From SABI01 sp963677695 (lineage in GTDB: Bacteria; Spirochaetota; Spirochaetia; Sphaerochaetales; Sphaerochaetaceae), in the NCBI GenBank assembly GCA_963677695.2, contig CAXXUJ010000001.1, positions 1,984,001 through 2,048,000 on the forward strand: DNA of 64,000 bases, in the 5' to 3' direction. The notes beneath the pieces are model-generated. The model was not told where the DNA came from, did not search any database, and saw only the letters and a list, made by a program, of their open reading frames with translations. Below, one piece after another: positions 8,839 through 17,863 of the stretch (positions are counted from its first letter, which is position 1; each line of letters opens with the position of its first letter). Made by a program: the position numbers and the translations under genes.

Positions 8839-10254
8839 ATGGATAACGATAGAATACTTCTTATGGAGAAAGCGCCTGTCAGGCAGGCGATTCTCAAGCT
8901 CTCTCTCCCCACGATGCTCGCAATGGCGGTGGTGATGATATATAACCTGACAGATACGTTCTTCATAGGGAGACTGAATGATCCCAATCTTGTGGCGGCC
9001 CTCTCGATCGCGTCCCCTATTTTTATGGGAATTCAGGCAATCGGTAACATGTTCTCAAATGGAGCCTCAAGCTATATCTCAAGGAAACTCGGTTCAAGAG
9101 AGTATGAGGAGGCGAAACGGACATCATCCACGGCAGTCTACACTGCTCTTGTTGTCGGTGTTGTACTGACCGTCCTTCTCATGCTGTTCAGGCAGCCGCT
9201 GCTCGCAGTTATCGGCACGAGTGCTGCGACCTTACAGGCTACCTCCGATTATTTTTCAATAGTCTCATCCTTCGCTATAGTGTTCATCCTGCAGATTTCG
9301 CTTGCAGGTCTCATCAGGAGTGAGGGGGCGACCAATAAGGCCATGGTAGGAATGATGCTGGGAATAGGATCGAACATTCTCCTTGACCCTCTATTCATTT
9401 TCGCCTTCGATATGGGAGTGGCTGGAGCAGCCTGGGCAACTGTGATAGGGACTGCAATCGGCGCTCTCTATTTCGCTACCCATTTGCTATCTAAGAATAC
9501 TCTCCTTTCTGTAAAGCCTCGTAATTTTCATCCTTCGAAGAAAATATATGCTGAGATATTCAAGATAGGTCTTCCCTCAGCTCTTTCCAATCTGGTCATG
9601 TCTTTTTCCATGATTCTCGTCAACATCATTGCAGCAGGGTATGGTGATCATATAGTCGCAGGAAACGGGGTTCAGATGAGGGTAGTGAGTATGGCCTTCA
9701 TGCTCATCATGGGTCTCGCACAGGGGTATCAGCCGTTTGCCGGCTACAATTACGGAGCCCAGAAGTATGATAGGCTCAAGGAAGGGTTCAAGACGACACT
9801 GCTGTTCGCCACTTCCCTTGCTGCATTCTTTACCGTGATTTTCCAGATCTTCGGCGGAGATTTGATCAGACTTTTCATCCAGGATCCTGCCACGGTGGAT
9901 GCAGGCACCAAAATGATCAAGGCCTTCTCAGTCGGTCTGCCGTTCATCGGTTTTCAGATGACGATGATGATCACGTTCCAGTCTGTGGGCAAGGCATTGA
10001 GATCGTTGATTGTTTCACTGGGCAGGCAGTTTCTTCTCTACCTCCCGGCACTCCTCATTCTTAACCATCTGTTCGGTTTCAACGGTTTTATCTATGCTCA
10101 GCCGATAGCTGATATCCTCACTACAGGAGTCGCCGCATTGATGAGTTATTCCTTCTTCAAGGAACTGAGCCGTCTCCATGATGATACCACATCGAAAAGA
10201 GAATCTCAGGTCGAAGAATTGAATCTGCTTGCAGACGGTGAATACTCATACTAA
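8839..10254 (+). CDS. MATE-family multidrug/toxin exporter
   Basis: This 471-residue membrane protein has the twelve-helix MATE layout with two related halves. It opens with the typical APVRQAILKLSLPTM segment and the YNLTDTFFIGRL motif, and the second half carries the matching QGYQPFAGYNYGA stretch. MATE proteins expel cationic drugs or metabolites by proton or sodium antiport. ATG 8839 follows TAGGAG at 8826-8831. It is the first gene of an operon with a MarR regulator 11 bp downstream, driven by the operator-bracketed promoter at 8751-8814. The substrate is unknown. Confidence 0.9.
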   Translation: MDNDRILLMEKAPVRQAILKLSLPTMLAMAVVMIYNLTDTFFIGRLNDPNLVAALSIASPIFMGIQAIGNMFSNGASSYISRKLGSREYEEAKRTSSTAVYTALVVGVVLTVLLMLFRQPLLAVIGTSAATLQATSDYFSIVSSFAIVFILQISLAGLIRSEGATNKAMVGMMLGIGSNILLDPLFIFAFDMGVAGAAWATVIGTAIGALYFATHLLSKNTLLSVKPRNFHPSKKIYAEIFKIGLPSALSNLVMSFSMILVNIIAAGYGDHIVAGNGVQMRVVSMAFMLIMGLAQGYQPFAGYNYGAQKYDRLKEGFKTTLLFATSLAAFFTVIFQIFGGDLIRLFIQDPATVDAGTKMIKAFSVGLPFIGFQMTMMITFQSVGKALRSLIVSLGRQFLLYLPALLILNHLFGFNGFIYAQPIADILTTGVAALMSYSFFKELSRLHDDTTSKRESQVEELNLLADGEYSY

Positions 10255-10265
10255 GATGGTCTCAT

Positions 10266-10730
10266 ATGAGTGGAACTAAGATCGCTGAAGATAGGATTGA
10301 GAGCATTTTCAATCTGCACAGACACATTATCTCGATGTTCTTCAAGGGCTTTGAAGAGGTGTTTGAACTGCCTGAAGGTCTGAACTTCACCCATGTAAAA
10401 GCGATGCTGACCCTTCGCTTTCACGGGAATATGACGATGAGTGACTTGAGTCGTATGCTCGTCATCGCGAAGGGTTCCTTCACTCCCGTTGCCGCGAAAC
10501 TGATTGAGAGAGGGTATATCAGAAAAGAGCAGTCAGAGGAAGATAAGCGAGTGTTCCACCTGGTGCTGAGTGAGAAGGGAGAAGAGTTTACCGCAGGATT
10601 CAGAAATGAACACTGGCAGTATATGACCGAGCTCCTTGACCATCTCTCTGCCGATCAGCAGTCTGATTATTTCGAACACATCAGCAGGCTGAATGAATAT
10701 CATACGATGATGGATTCACATAAAGAGTAG
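10266..10730 (+). CDS. MarR-family transcriptional regulator
   Basis: A 154-residue winged-helix protein with the MarR core (MTMSDLSRMLVIAKGSFTPV recognition region, then the EEDKRVFHLVLSEKGEEF wing). It is transcribed 11 bp after the MATE exporter. The pair of identical palindromes around the operon promoter is the obvious binding site, so I infer autorepression released by an exported compound. No other copy of the palindrome was noticed in the window, suggesting a local regulator. Confidence 0.9.
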   Translation: MSGTKIAEDRIESIFNLHRHIISMFFKGFEEVFELPEGLNFTHVKAMLTLRFHGNMTMSDLSRMLVIAKGSFTPVAAKLIERGYIRKEQSEEDKRVFHLVLSEKGEEFTAGFRNEHWQYMTELLDHLSADQQSDYFEHISRLNEYHTMMDSHKE

Positions 10731-10809
10731 AGCATCCACGATATTCATAAGAGACAAAGGTTTCATCCCTGAGTGAACTGAAGTGAGAAATCTATCGGTT
10801 TAGGACAGC

Positions 10810-10845
10810 GAAGCGGCAACCTGTGTAACCAGTTATTGCCGCTTC
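10810..10845. terminator. Bidirectional hairpin between convergent genes
   Basis: GAAGCGGCAA (10810-10819) pairs perfectly with TTGCCGCTTC (10836-10845) around a 16-base loop. It lies between the stop of the MarR gene and the stop of the thiolase gene and probably ends transcription from both sides. Confidence 0.65.
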
Positions 10846-10868
10846 ATCAGTCACAGGATCGAATCCTT

Positions 10869-12029
10869 CTATACACGTCTGAATATTCCCGCTGCACCCA
10901 TACCACCACCGATGCACATGGAAATGAGAGCGTATGTGCCGCCCGTATCCTTGAGGTAATCCAGGGCTTTTTCTGTGAGTATAGCGCCGGTGGCCCCCAT
11001 CGGGTGTCCCAGCGACATAGCACCACCGTAGGGATTCACCTTTTTCATGTCAAGTTCAAGTTTCCGTATACATGCAAGTGACTGAGATGCAAAAGCCTCA
11101 TTCAACTCAATGACATCCATCTGATTCAGGGAAAGGTTTGTCTGCTCCAGCACTTTTGGAATCGCATATACAGGACCCATCCCCATTTCCTTGGGATCAC
11201 AACCGGCAACAGCGAATCCCTCAAGAACGGCGATTGGCTTGATTCCCTGTGCTTCAGCCTTTTCTTTATCCATAAGGACTACATAAGCTGCCGCGTCAGT
11301 CATCTGTGAAGAGGTAGCCGCAGTTACGATTCCATTTTCACGAAAACATGGATCCATACTGGCCATCTTCTCCAATGATGTACGCAGGTTACCCTCAGCA
11401 TCTGCAAGAATGCCTTCATCTTCTACTATGGTTATCCCCTGATCGTTTACAATGGGGACAATGCTTTGACTCAGCTTTCCGTTTTTTCTAGCAGCAGCGG
11501 CCTTTTTGTGTGAGTCTAAAGCCATGTATTCCATATCAGCCCGGCTGATATGATATCGTTCGGCAACAATCTCCGCTGTTTCTCCCATAGGCATGAAGGC
11601 CTGTGGATAATGTTGTTTCAGCCACGGATTCATGTATATTTCTTGAATCGGTGAAAAACATCCTGTCATATATTCAGCTCCGCCAGCCACCGCCACCTCG
11701 TATTCACCTGCCTGGATAGCATATGAAGCTGTAGCGATTGCCTGAAGTCCCGACGAACAGAACCGGTTGATCGTCTGAGCAGGAACAGACTCCGGAAGCT
11801 CTGCGCGATTGACGATCAGGCGGCTGACATTCATGTCCATCTCATTCTTAGGGAATGCGCATCCTGTTATAACATCCCCGATCTGTTCCGGACTGATATC
11901 GGGAACTCTTGCAAGCACACCACGCAGGGTCTGTGCAGCAAAATTGATGGGGTGGGTTTCGTTGAATCCACCCTTCCTTGCTCGGCAGCAGGCACTGCGT
12001 CCATAGGCGACGATTACAGCTTCATTCAT
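10869..12029 (-). CDS. Acetyl-CoA C-acyltransferase (thiolase)
   Basis: This 386-residue protein has all thiolase catalytic residues: nucleophile Cys91 in NRFCSSGLQA, His342 in GGAMSLGHPMGATGA and Cys372 in CIGGGMGAAG. It either condenses two acetyl-CoA to acetoacetyl-CoA or cleaves 3-ketoacyl-CoA. ATG 12029 has AAGGAGA upstream. It is the last gene of the minus-strand acyl-CoA operon, 15 bp after the hydroxyacyl-CoA dehydrogenase. With the CoA-transferase at the head and no visible electron-transfer flavoprotein, the set fits use of short-chain unsaturated or hydroxy acids, or butyrate-type metabolism. Direction cannot be told from sequence. Confidence 0.92.
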   Translation of the reverse strand: MNEAVIVAYGRSACCRARKGGFNETHPINFAAQTLRGVLARVPDISPEQIGDVITGCAFPKNEMDMNVSRLIVNRAELPESVPAQTINRFCSSGLQAIATASYAIQAGEYEVAVAGGAEYMTGCFSPIQEIYMNPWLKQHYPQAFMPMGETAEIVAERYHISRADMEYMALDSHKKAAAARKNGKLSQSIVPIVNDQGITIVEDEGILADAEGNLRTSLEKMASMDPCFRENGIVTAATSSQMTDAAAYVVLMDKEKAEAQGIKPIAVLEGFAVAGCDPKEMGMGPVYAIPKVLEQTNLSLNQMDVIELNEAFASQSLACIRKLELDMKKVNPYGGAMSLGHPMGATGAILTEKALDYLKDTGGTYALISMCIGGGMGAAGIFRRV

Positions 12030-12044
12030 GATTTATCTCCTTGT

Positions 12045-12896
12045 TTACCTATAGTGGTACCATCCGGTACCGGACTTACGTCCGAGTCGTCCCTCATCCA
12101 CCATATGTCTGATAACATCCGGGCATGCCCAGTCTGTGATGTTCAGTTCTTTCAGCGAATCACAGACATGGATGAATGTATCAGTACCGGACAAGTCCAT
12201 CATCTCGAATGGTCCGAGGGGATGATTCAAACCAAGTTTTATTGCCGTATCGATATCTTCCGGCGTGGCAACACCATCGGTATAACATCGGATTGCTTCA
12301 AGCATAAAGGCAAACAGACAGCGGTTTACAATGAATCCAGGTGTATCCAGTCTACACACCACAGCTGTCTTTTTCATTCGTTCAGCTGCCTGACGTACCG
12401 TTTCAGTAGTCTCATCGCTCGTATGTGCACAACGGATCAATTCTACAAGTTTCATAACTGCTACAGGGAAAAAGAAATGCATGCCGATACATCGTGATGT
12501 ATCAACACTTTTCGACATGATTTTTTCCACAGACATTGAGGACGTATTTGTGCAGAAAATAGTATCAGGGCGGCAGATTTCTGACAGTTCCCTGAATATG
12601 TCCTGTTTCAGTTCTATGATCTCCGGAGCAGCTTCAATGACCATATCACACCTGCTGAGTGCTCTCATCTCAGTTGTACAGGTGATATTAGATATTGTCT
12701 GATCTATAGCTTCCTGAGTTGTCTTTCCGGCATCTCGTCTTTTTTCAAGACCTGAGCGTATATGTGTGACCGCACGATCACAAAATTCGATTTGTATATC
12801 TCTAAGAATTACTTTGAAACCACTTCCTGCAGCGATCTGTGCAATACCGGCCCCCATCTGCCCTGCACCTATAACGCCGATTGTTTCCACGTTCAT
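12045..12896 (-). CDS. hbd: 3-hydroxybutyryl-CoA (3-hydroxyacyl-CoA) dehydrogenase
   Basis: A 283-residue soluble enzyme with the NAD-binding GAGQMG motif at residues 10-15, the CTNTSSMSV stretch, the catalytic-histidine segment GMHFFFPV and the C-terminal LNHPLGPFEMMDLSG motif. It oxidises 3-hydroxyacyl-CoA to 3-ketoacyl-CoA, or the reverse, next to the hydratase and thiolase encoded on either side. Length matches stand-alone Hbd/PaaH-type proteins and not the large fused FadB type. ATG 12896 follows AAGGAG, 12 bp after the hydratase stop, so the genes are tightly coupled. Confidence 0.92.
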   Translation of the reverse strand: MNVETIGVIGAGQMGAGIAQIAAGSGFKVILRDIQIEFCDRAVTHIRSGLEKRRDAGKTTQEAIDQTISNITCTTEMRALSRCDMVIEAAPEIIELKQDIFRELSEICRPDTIFCTNTSSMSVEKIMSKSVDTSRCIGMHFFFPVAVMKLVELIRCAHTSDETTETVRQAAERMKKTAVVCRLDTPGFIVNRCLFAFMLEAIRCYTDGVATPEDIDTAIKLGLNHPLGPFEMMDLSGTDTFIHVCDSLKELNITDWACPDVIRHMVDEGRLGRKSGTGWYHYR

Positions 12897-12908
12897 ACGT
12901 TACACTCC

Positions 12909-13823
12909 TTATCTATGGGTGAATACGGCTTTCCTTTTCTCCAGCATAGCTCGCATCCCTTCTCTCTGATCATGAGTTCCGAAGAGCATTGAGAATTCTT
13001 CTGACTCATATTTTTTCCCCTTGCCGATCCCGTCCCTTACTGTACAGGAAATAACGGCCTTCGCTGCTGCGACTGCAGCGGCAGGCTTCTCACTCAGGTG
13101 GGAGGCTATGGTTAGTGCTTTTTTATACACGGCTTCAGTTTCAGAGGTAGCTGCTCTTGCTTCAAGCTCCATATATAAGGTTTTTATCTCTTCCAGCTGG
13201 TTATCAGACCTCATCTTTGCATCCTGAAACTCAGACTGTGCTTCTAAAGCAGCCTCATTCAGCTCTGCATTACCTTCTGCAAACCAGTTCAGCAGTCCGG
13301 CATCCAAGGCTTTTTTTCCACTGATTGAATCCCCAGATAAGATAAGCTGTTTCGCTTGGGACGGCCCTAGAAGAGATACGATCCTCACGCAGCCGTTCGC
13401 ACCGGGTATGACACCTAGTCCTACTTCAGGAAATGCGAAAACAGTGCGGGGACCGCCGACACGAAAATCACAGGAGAGCGCCAGTTCCATCCCTCCTCCG
13501 AGAGCTAACCCGTTTACAGCGGCAATTGTTGGTATCGTCATATCCTCCAGGGTATTATTGATTGAGATTGCCAGCTGACTGATTTTTTTCGCTTCTTGAG
13601 GGGTAGCCTCCACCATATCTGTGATATCGGCTCCTGCGGCAAAAGCCCTGTTACCTGATCCTGTCAGTATGAGAGCTCGAATTGCTGTATCTTTCTGTAT
13701 TGACCTGATTGCATCCAGAAGCAGTTGATTCAATTCCAGATTCAGAGCGTTCAGCTGTTTCGGACGATTCAATTTGATTATGGCAATAGCGTCTTTCTTT
13801 TCAAGTACAATGAATGGTTCCAT
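12909..13823 (-). CDS. Enoyl-CoA hydratase/isomerase (crotonase family), long form
   Basis: The crotonase core is clear: NRPKQLNALN, the oxyanion-hole segments AFAAGADITDM and NGLALGGGMELALSCDFRVG, and the second catalytic glutamate in FPEVGLGVIPGANGC. At 304 residues it is about 45 longer than usual (about 260). The extra sequence is a glutamate/alanine-rich helical stretch near residues 190-240, between the core and the C-terminal helices. The start at 13823 (MEPFIV) is chosen for the AGGAGA directly upstream; nine more codons are open above it. It hydrates crotonyl-CoA-like substrates in the operon. The insertion's role is unknown. Confidence 0.88.
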   Translation of the reverse strand: MEPFIVLEKKDAIAIIKLNRPKQLNALNLELNQLLLDAIRSIQKDTAIRALILTGSGNRAFAAGADITDMVEATPQEAKKISQLAISINNTLEDMTIPTIAAVNGLALGGGMELALSCDFRVGGPRTVFAFPEVGLGVIPGANGCVRIVSLLGPSQAKQLILSGDSISGKKALDAGLLNWFAEGNAELNEAALEAQSEFQDAKMRSDNQLEEIKTLYMELEARAATSETEAVYKKALTIASHLSEKPAAAVAAAKAVISCTVRDGIGKGKKYESEEFSMLFGTHDQREGMRAMLEKRKAVFTHR

Positions 13824-13852
13824 ATATCTCCTCTTAATTCTGTTCTCCATTC

Positions 13853-13890
13853 ATGGACTGTACAACAGTGTTTTCTGTTGCACAGTCCAT
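13853..13890 (-). other. Long intra-operon hairpin
   Basis: ATGGACTGT at 13853-13861 pairs with ACAGTCCAT at 13882-13890. After single unpaired bases, CAACAG pairs with CTGTTG, giving a 15-bp stem with a 6-base loop. It lies between the flavoenzyme and hydratase genes. With no T-run on either strand it looks more like a processing or mRNA-stability element than a strong terminator. Confidence 0.6.
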
Positions 13891-13909
13891 ATATTTCATG
13901 GGAACTCAT

Positions 13910-15469
13910 TTACATTGCGATGACAGCGGTCCGAGCATCTGCGATGGCATCCATAGCTTTTCTCGGTTTTACAGAATCTCCGATTTCAACAAGATTGTAT
14001 GGAATCATTTTCTTTAATTGTTCACTCAGCGCATTTTCGGATCTGGAACCGATCGCGAGGACGACAGTGTCTGCCGGAATAGTTTTACGGCTTCCGTCTT
14101 CGGGGTTTTCTACGGTAACGGAATCGGTCTGAATAGAGACGACTTTGGAGTCTACATACCTCCCAACCTTGAAACGTCTCAGGTTTCCCATGAACACCCA
14201 CTTGGTGGAAGGTCCTATGTCACTCCCGATTTTGTGCTGCATTTCCACGATGGAAACTTTCTTGCTTCCCTGTGTGAGCAGTTCATACAGCCGCTCGGGT
14301 GATTCAGCGCGATACAGCATAAGGAATTTCAAAACTTCCGCACTGATTGTTCCTTCTTCCGCGAGCATAAGAGCTGTTTCAACACCAACCGCGCCTCCAC
14401 CGACAACAACGACTCTTTTACCGGTTTTCACCTTCCCTCGAAGAACATCCCAGGCCGAAAGCACCTGCGCCCCTTCCTCTGTCGGGAAAGAGGGGAGGAT
14501 AGGAGCCGCCCCTGTAGCTATGACGACCCGTTCAAACTTTCCATCTGCGACTGCGGCTGCAATCTCTACAGCAGAAGCCTCCTTATTGAATACGAACTCC
14601 ACGCCAGCTGCGAGACAGTCCTGATACTGATAGGCTGGCAGATTACCGAAGGATTTTCGTCCCGGAGGAGCTGAAACCATATCCATCTGACCTCCCGGGA
14701 TATCAAGACGTTCCCAGACTGTGACAGGCGACCCTTCCTTCGCTGCCCTTAGAGCATATTCCATACCAGCGACCCCTGCTCCAATAACCAGTGTTGCTGC
14801 TTTTTTATGATTGTTCTCATCAAGTTCCCGTCCTGCATCACTGTTGCACAGGCAGGTGAGAGGTTTGTTTTTGAAAATGTTATCCATACAGCCTTGATTA
14901 CAACCAACACAGGGGCGGATCAGATGGGAGTGACCTTTTCTCATTTTGTTGACCAGTTCCGGATCAGCGATGAATGCCCGGCAGAACCCGATGAAATCTG
15001 CATCATCCCTTTCAACAAGCCCGGACGCTATTTCGAGATTCATGCGGTTACATGCAAACACGGGTACAGAAACACGCTCCTTCACCCGTTTTGCAAGGTA
15101 ACTGAAAGCCCCGTTCGGCACATCCATGGTGACCTGAGGGATCTGGGTCTCGTGCCAGCCGCCGGTGATATTAAGCGCATCGACCCCCAGACGCTCAAGT
15201 TCCATCGCTACGCGGATACAGTCATCATTATCATTCCCGTTCCTTATAAAATCGTTGCCTGCAAGCCTGACGACTATGGGGAAATCAGGACCAACCTCCT
15301 TGCGAATTGATTGAAATACCTCCTTAAGGAAGGTCATACGACCTTCAAGGAAACCACCATATTTATCTGTACGAAAGTTTGTGGCTGAAGATAGAAACTG
15401 GGCAATCAGATACCCGGCACTACCCACCAGTTCGATTCCATCGAATCCGACTTCTTTGGATCTTCTTGC
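13910..15469 (-). pseudogene. NADH:flavin oxidoreductase, C-terminal part (split by insertion sequence)
   Basis: This open frame encodes the second half of an FadH/enoate-reductase-type flavoenzyme, continuing the N-terminal part at 17349-17810. It holds the rest of the FMN barrel (ATNFRTDKYGG), a cysteine cluster RPCVGCNQGC followed by LTCLCN for the 4Fe-4S centre, and the FAD/NAD domain with VIGAGVAGMEYALRAA and VVVGGGAVGVETALML. Joining the halves across one copy of the target duplication restores an uninterrupted frame of about 671 codons, the usual size. As it stands, the C-terminal part has no proper start, so the enzyme is presumably lost unless the element excises. It is the second gene of the acyl-CoA operon. 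Confidence 0.9.
15464..15469. repeat. Target-site duplication, left copy (TCTTGC)
   Basis: TCTTGC directly abuts the left end of the insertion sequence and is repeated exactly at 17349-17354. Six base pairs is a usual target duplication for IS1634-type elements. Confidence 0.9.
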
Positions 15470-17348
15470 CCTATATTTCTATAATTTTCGCACTACAGGA
15501 ATCTGCCGGTCAGCCAGCTGACTTCGCCGCCAGCTTCCGGTCCCTTGCAACTGCCTGCTGAACTTTGATGGGCCAGGTCTCTTCAGGCATCTTCACTCCC
15601 ATCTGGTAGAGAATCATACCAGCCTTGTTCGTGATCTCAGAGTAGACTCTGCTCTTCGGTTTGTCAGAGGGGAACGAGCATTCGATCCCTTCAATCTCAT
15701 CAAACATGGATCGCATCGTGTACTTTTTATTAAGCTCCTGCTGCTTCATTCGTTCCCGAATCCAGCTTTCCAACACTACGGTCAGGAAGGTGACATAAAT
15801 CTCACCGTCAACTCCTTGATCATCACTGTGAAGAGGTCGACTGTATCGTTCCTTGAAATTCTTGAAGGAACACTCAATCATCATTCTCTCAGCATATGCA
15901 TCAACAACTTCTTCTTTTGTGAGAGAACCATCTGACAGATAGGCAAAGAAACCACACAGAGATCGTTCCATCTGTTCCTGCTCGGGTTTCACCTCATAGG
16001 TGGTAACGGTTCCTTTGCCATATATTTTTTTCTTCACTGCTTCGAAGAATCGGCTGTATTCACTCTTTGGTTCAAGCTTTGCCTTGCCAGATTCCAGAAC
16101 AGCACGCATCTTTTTAAGCTTCTTAGAGAGCAACTTCTGTTCTCTTTCAGCCCTGAGTGGATTGTAACAGACATCCAGAGCAAGATCTTTGCTGTTCTCT
16201 CCCCGCCCCCGACGGGGAATCTCGATCCTATGGGCAAGACGGGTACAGTACAGGTTCCTGTCCTCAATGAAGTTGTCAGCACACTGAACAGACAATCCGG
16301 TAGCTAAAACAGCATCGCTTACAAACGTATTCTTCTTGATATCGATCGCACAGACAAACTTGTAGCGAGCTTTGAGCATCTTGCGAACATTCTCATCACT
16401 GTAGAAACCACGATCGAGGACAAATACAGACTTCTTCGGATCTATACCGTCCCTGCTGAGATCTTTTGCAGTATTCTCTAGTGTGGAAACATCAGCAATC
16501 TTTCCTTCCAGAGTACGGTAATAGATCGGAATCCTGCTGTTCAGATCATACACAGTCAGCATCTCAATCTGATCCTCGTCCCGTATACCCTCTTTACTGA
16601 AGCCACGACTTGCCCGATAGAGAAGTTCTCCCAAGGCTGCAATAGAGGTGCTGTCCAATGCAAGCAGGGTAGCATTTTTTGAACTGTTCGCTTCACGAAG
16701 ACGTGCGAATGTAAGAGAACGGGATTCCTCGTCTACCAGACGAAGGAGAGCAGTAATCATATCCTTGTGAACATTCTGCCCGTACGGATGAAGATTATTT
16801 CTATCGAACCTGCTGAATCGAAACATAGGCAGATCAGGTTCTGCAAGATTGAAATACACTACGGACAATAACGCTTTCCAGTCTGTCGGGAAGATCGCCC
16901 GAAGGATCTTATCTATTTTGGTTTGATGTGCAACGTGTGAAAACAGAAGATCGAACCCGCATCGTTTCCTCATAAGGACTGCCTTGTCGGCACTCCTTCG
17001 GACAAATGGTTCATCGACCAATCCGGTGGCAAGCTGCTGCTTTTCATCGAGAGCCAGGAAGCTGGCACTAGGGATGAAATCGCCGTCGAGGTCGAAATGA
17101 CCGAGGGAAGTACGGTCTGAAACAGGCCATTTCTTGTCTGGAACCCGTCTGCTGACTGAAAGGAAGACATATTCGATACCGGATTGCTTGTTTTTCTGCC
17201 TAATTATTGCCATCTTGCACCTCTGTAGTTATTATATTATCACTACATTTTGAATAGCGCAAGATGTTCAACTGTTTTTATAAGAAGAATTTATACTTTC
17301 TGAGATGTGAAATTTTAGGTTGTAGTGAGAAGATTATCGAAATTTAGG
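15470..17348 (-). mobile_element. IS1634-type (IS4 superfamily) insertion sequence, 1,879 bp, complete
   Basis: The element has imperfect terminal inverted repeats of about 29 bp. The left end reads CCTATATTTCTATAATTTTC and the right end, on the opposite strand, CCTAAATTTCGATAATCTTC; both then continue toward CACTACA, with five mismatches in all. It carries one intact transposase gene and is flanked by the 6-bp duplication TCTTGC. It interrupts a flavoenzyme gene inside the acyl-CoA operon. Intact ends, intact transposase and perfect duplication indicate a recent, probably still active insertion. Confidence 0.95.
15510..17213 (-). CDS. IS1634-family DDE transposase
   Basis: A 567-residue transposase filling the insertion sequence. 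The catalytic triad reads Asp187 (LALDSTS), Asp267 (VLDRGFYSDENV) and Glu447 (ERMMIECSFKNFKERY, the Y-E-K type signature of IS4-like enzymes). Between the second Asp and the Glu lies the large beta-strand insertion usual in this superfamily. It performs cut-and-paste movement of the element. The gene appears intact, with ATG at 17213, and is in the same direction as the operon it disrupts, so it may also affect expression of the downstream hydratase, dehydrogenase and thiolase genes. Confidence 0.95.
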   Translation of the reverse strand: MAIIRQKNKQSGIEYVFLSVSRRVPDKKWPVSDRTSLGHFDLDGDFIPSASFLALDEKQQLATGLVDEPFVRRSADKAVLMRKRCGFDLLFSHVAHQTKIDKILRAIFPTDWKALLSVVYFNLAEPDLPMFRFSRFDRNNLHPYGQNVHKDMITALLRLVDEESRSLTFARLREANSSKNATLLALDSTSIAALGELLYRASRGFSKEGIRDEDQIEMLTVYDLNSRIPIYYRTLEGKIADVSTLENTAKDLSRDGIDPKKSVFVLDRGFYSDENVRKMLKARYKFVCAIDIKKNTFVSDAVLATGLSVQCADNFIEDRNLYCTRLAHRIEIPRRGRGENSKDLALDVCYNPLRAEREQKLLSKKLKKMRAVLESGKAKLEPKSEYSRFFEAVKKKIYGKGTVTTYEVKPEQEQMERSLCGFFAYLSDGSLTKEEVVDAYAERMMIECSFKNFKERYSRPLHSDDQGVDGEIYVTFLTVVLESWIRERMKQQELNKKYTMRSMFDEIEGIECSFPSDKPKSRVYSEITNKAGMILYQMGVKMPEETWPIKVQQAVARDRKLAAKSAG

Positions 17349-17354
17349 TCTTGC
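17349..17354. repeat. Target-site duplication, right copy (TCTTGC)
   Basis: Right-hand copy of the 6-bp duplication flanking the insertion sequence, identical to 15464-15469. Confidence 0.9.
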
Positions 17355-17810
17355 TGCATCGGCAAAGTCCTGTATAATTTCCTCTATATCCTCAATTGTG
17401 AGAGCTCTGGTTTTTGTCCTGCTGAAATTACAGAAAAATTCAGATGGTGCCACAGGAATTTCATCATTATAGGCTATGGGGGTTGCATACGCACCCGGAT
17501 GCCACAGCTGAGGAAAAACTTTCCCTCCTTCGGCGTGTATTCCGTCCACAAGGTTTTTCATCCCCGGCATATTCGCATCACTGGAAAGCTGCATGACGCC
17601 GACGGTATTAATTCTTTTTGGATCAACGCCTACGGCCCCGACAACGATAAGGCCGGTGCCTCCAGCAGCTCGCTGCCGATAAAATTCAACAAGACGGGGA
17701 GTTATCATTCCGTCTTCGGTACAATACGAAAGATTTGCAGGAGTCATCACAAATCTGTTTTTCAATTCAAGTTTCCCAATTTTTCCGGGCTGTAATAATG
17801 GTTCATACAT
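17349..17810 (-). pseudogene. NADH:flavin oxidoreductase, N-terminal part (split by insertion sequence)
   Basis: The first 154 codons of the flavoenzyme, starting MYEPLLQPGKIGKLELKNRF and holding the first strands and helices of the FMN-binding barrel (QLWHPGAYA). The frame continues four codons into the insertion sequence and stops at 17334. Codon 154 (Arg) is followed in the C-terminal part by RSKEVGFDGIEL once one target duplication is removed, proving both fragments were one gene. It lies 53 bp after the CoA-transferase gene. Confidence 0.9.
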
Positions 17811-17863
17811 ATGTTCTATTCCTTATTTTACTTGTAGTCTTTGGTAAATAATTCTGATTGATG

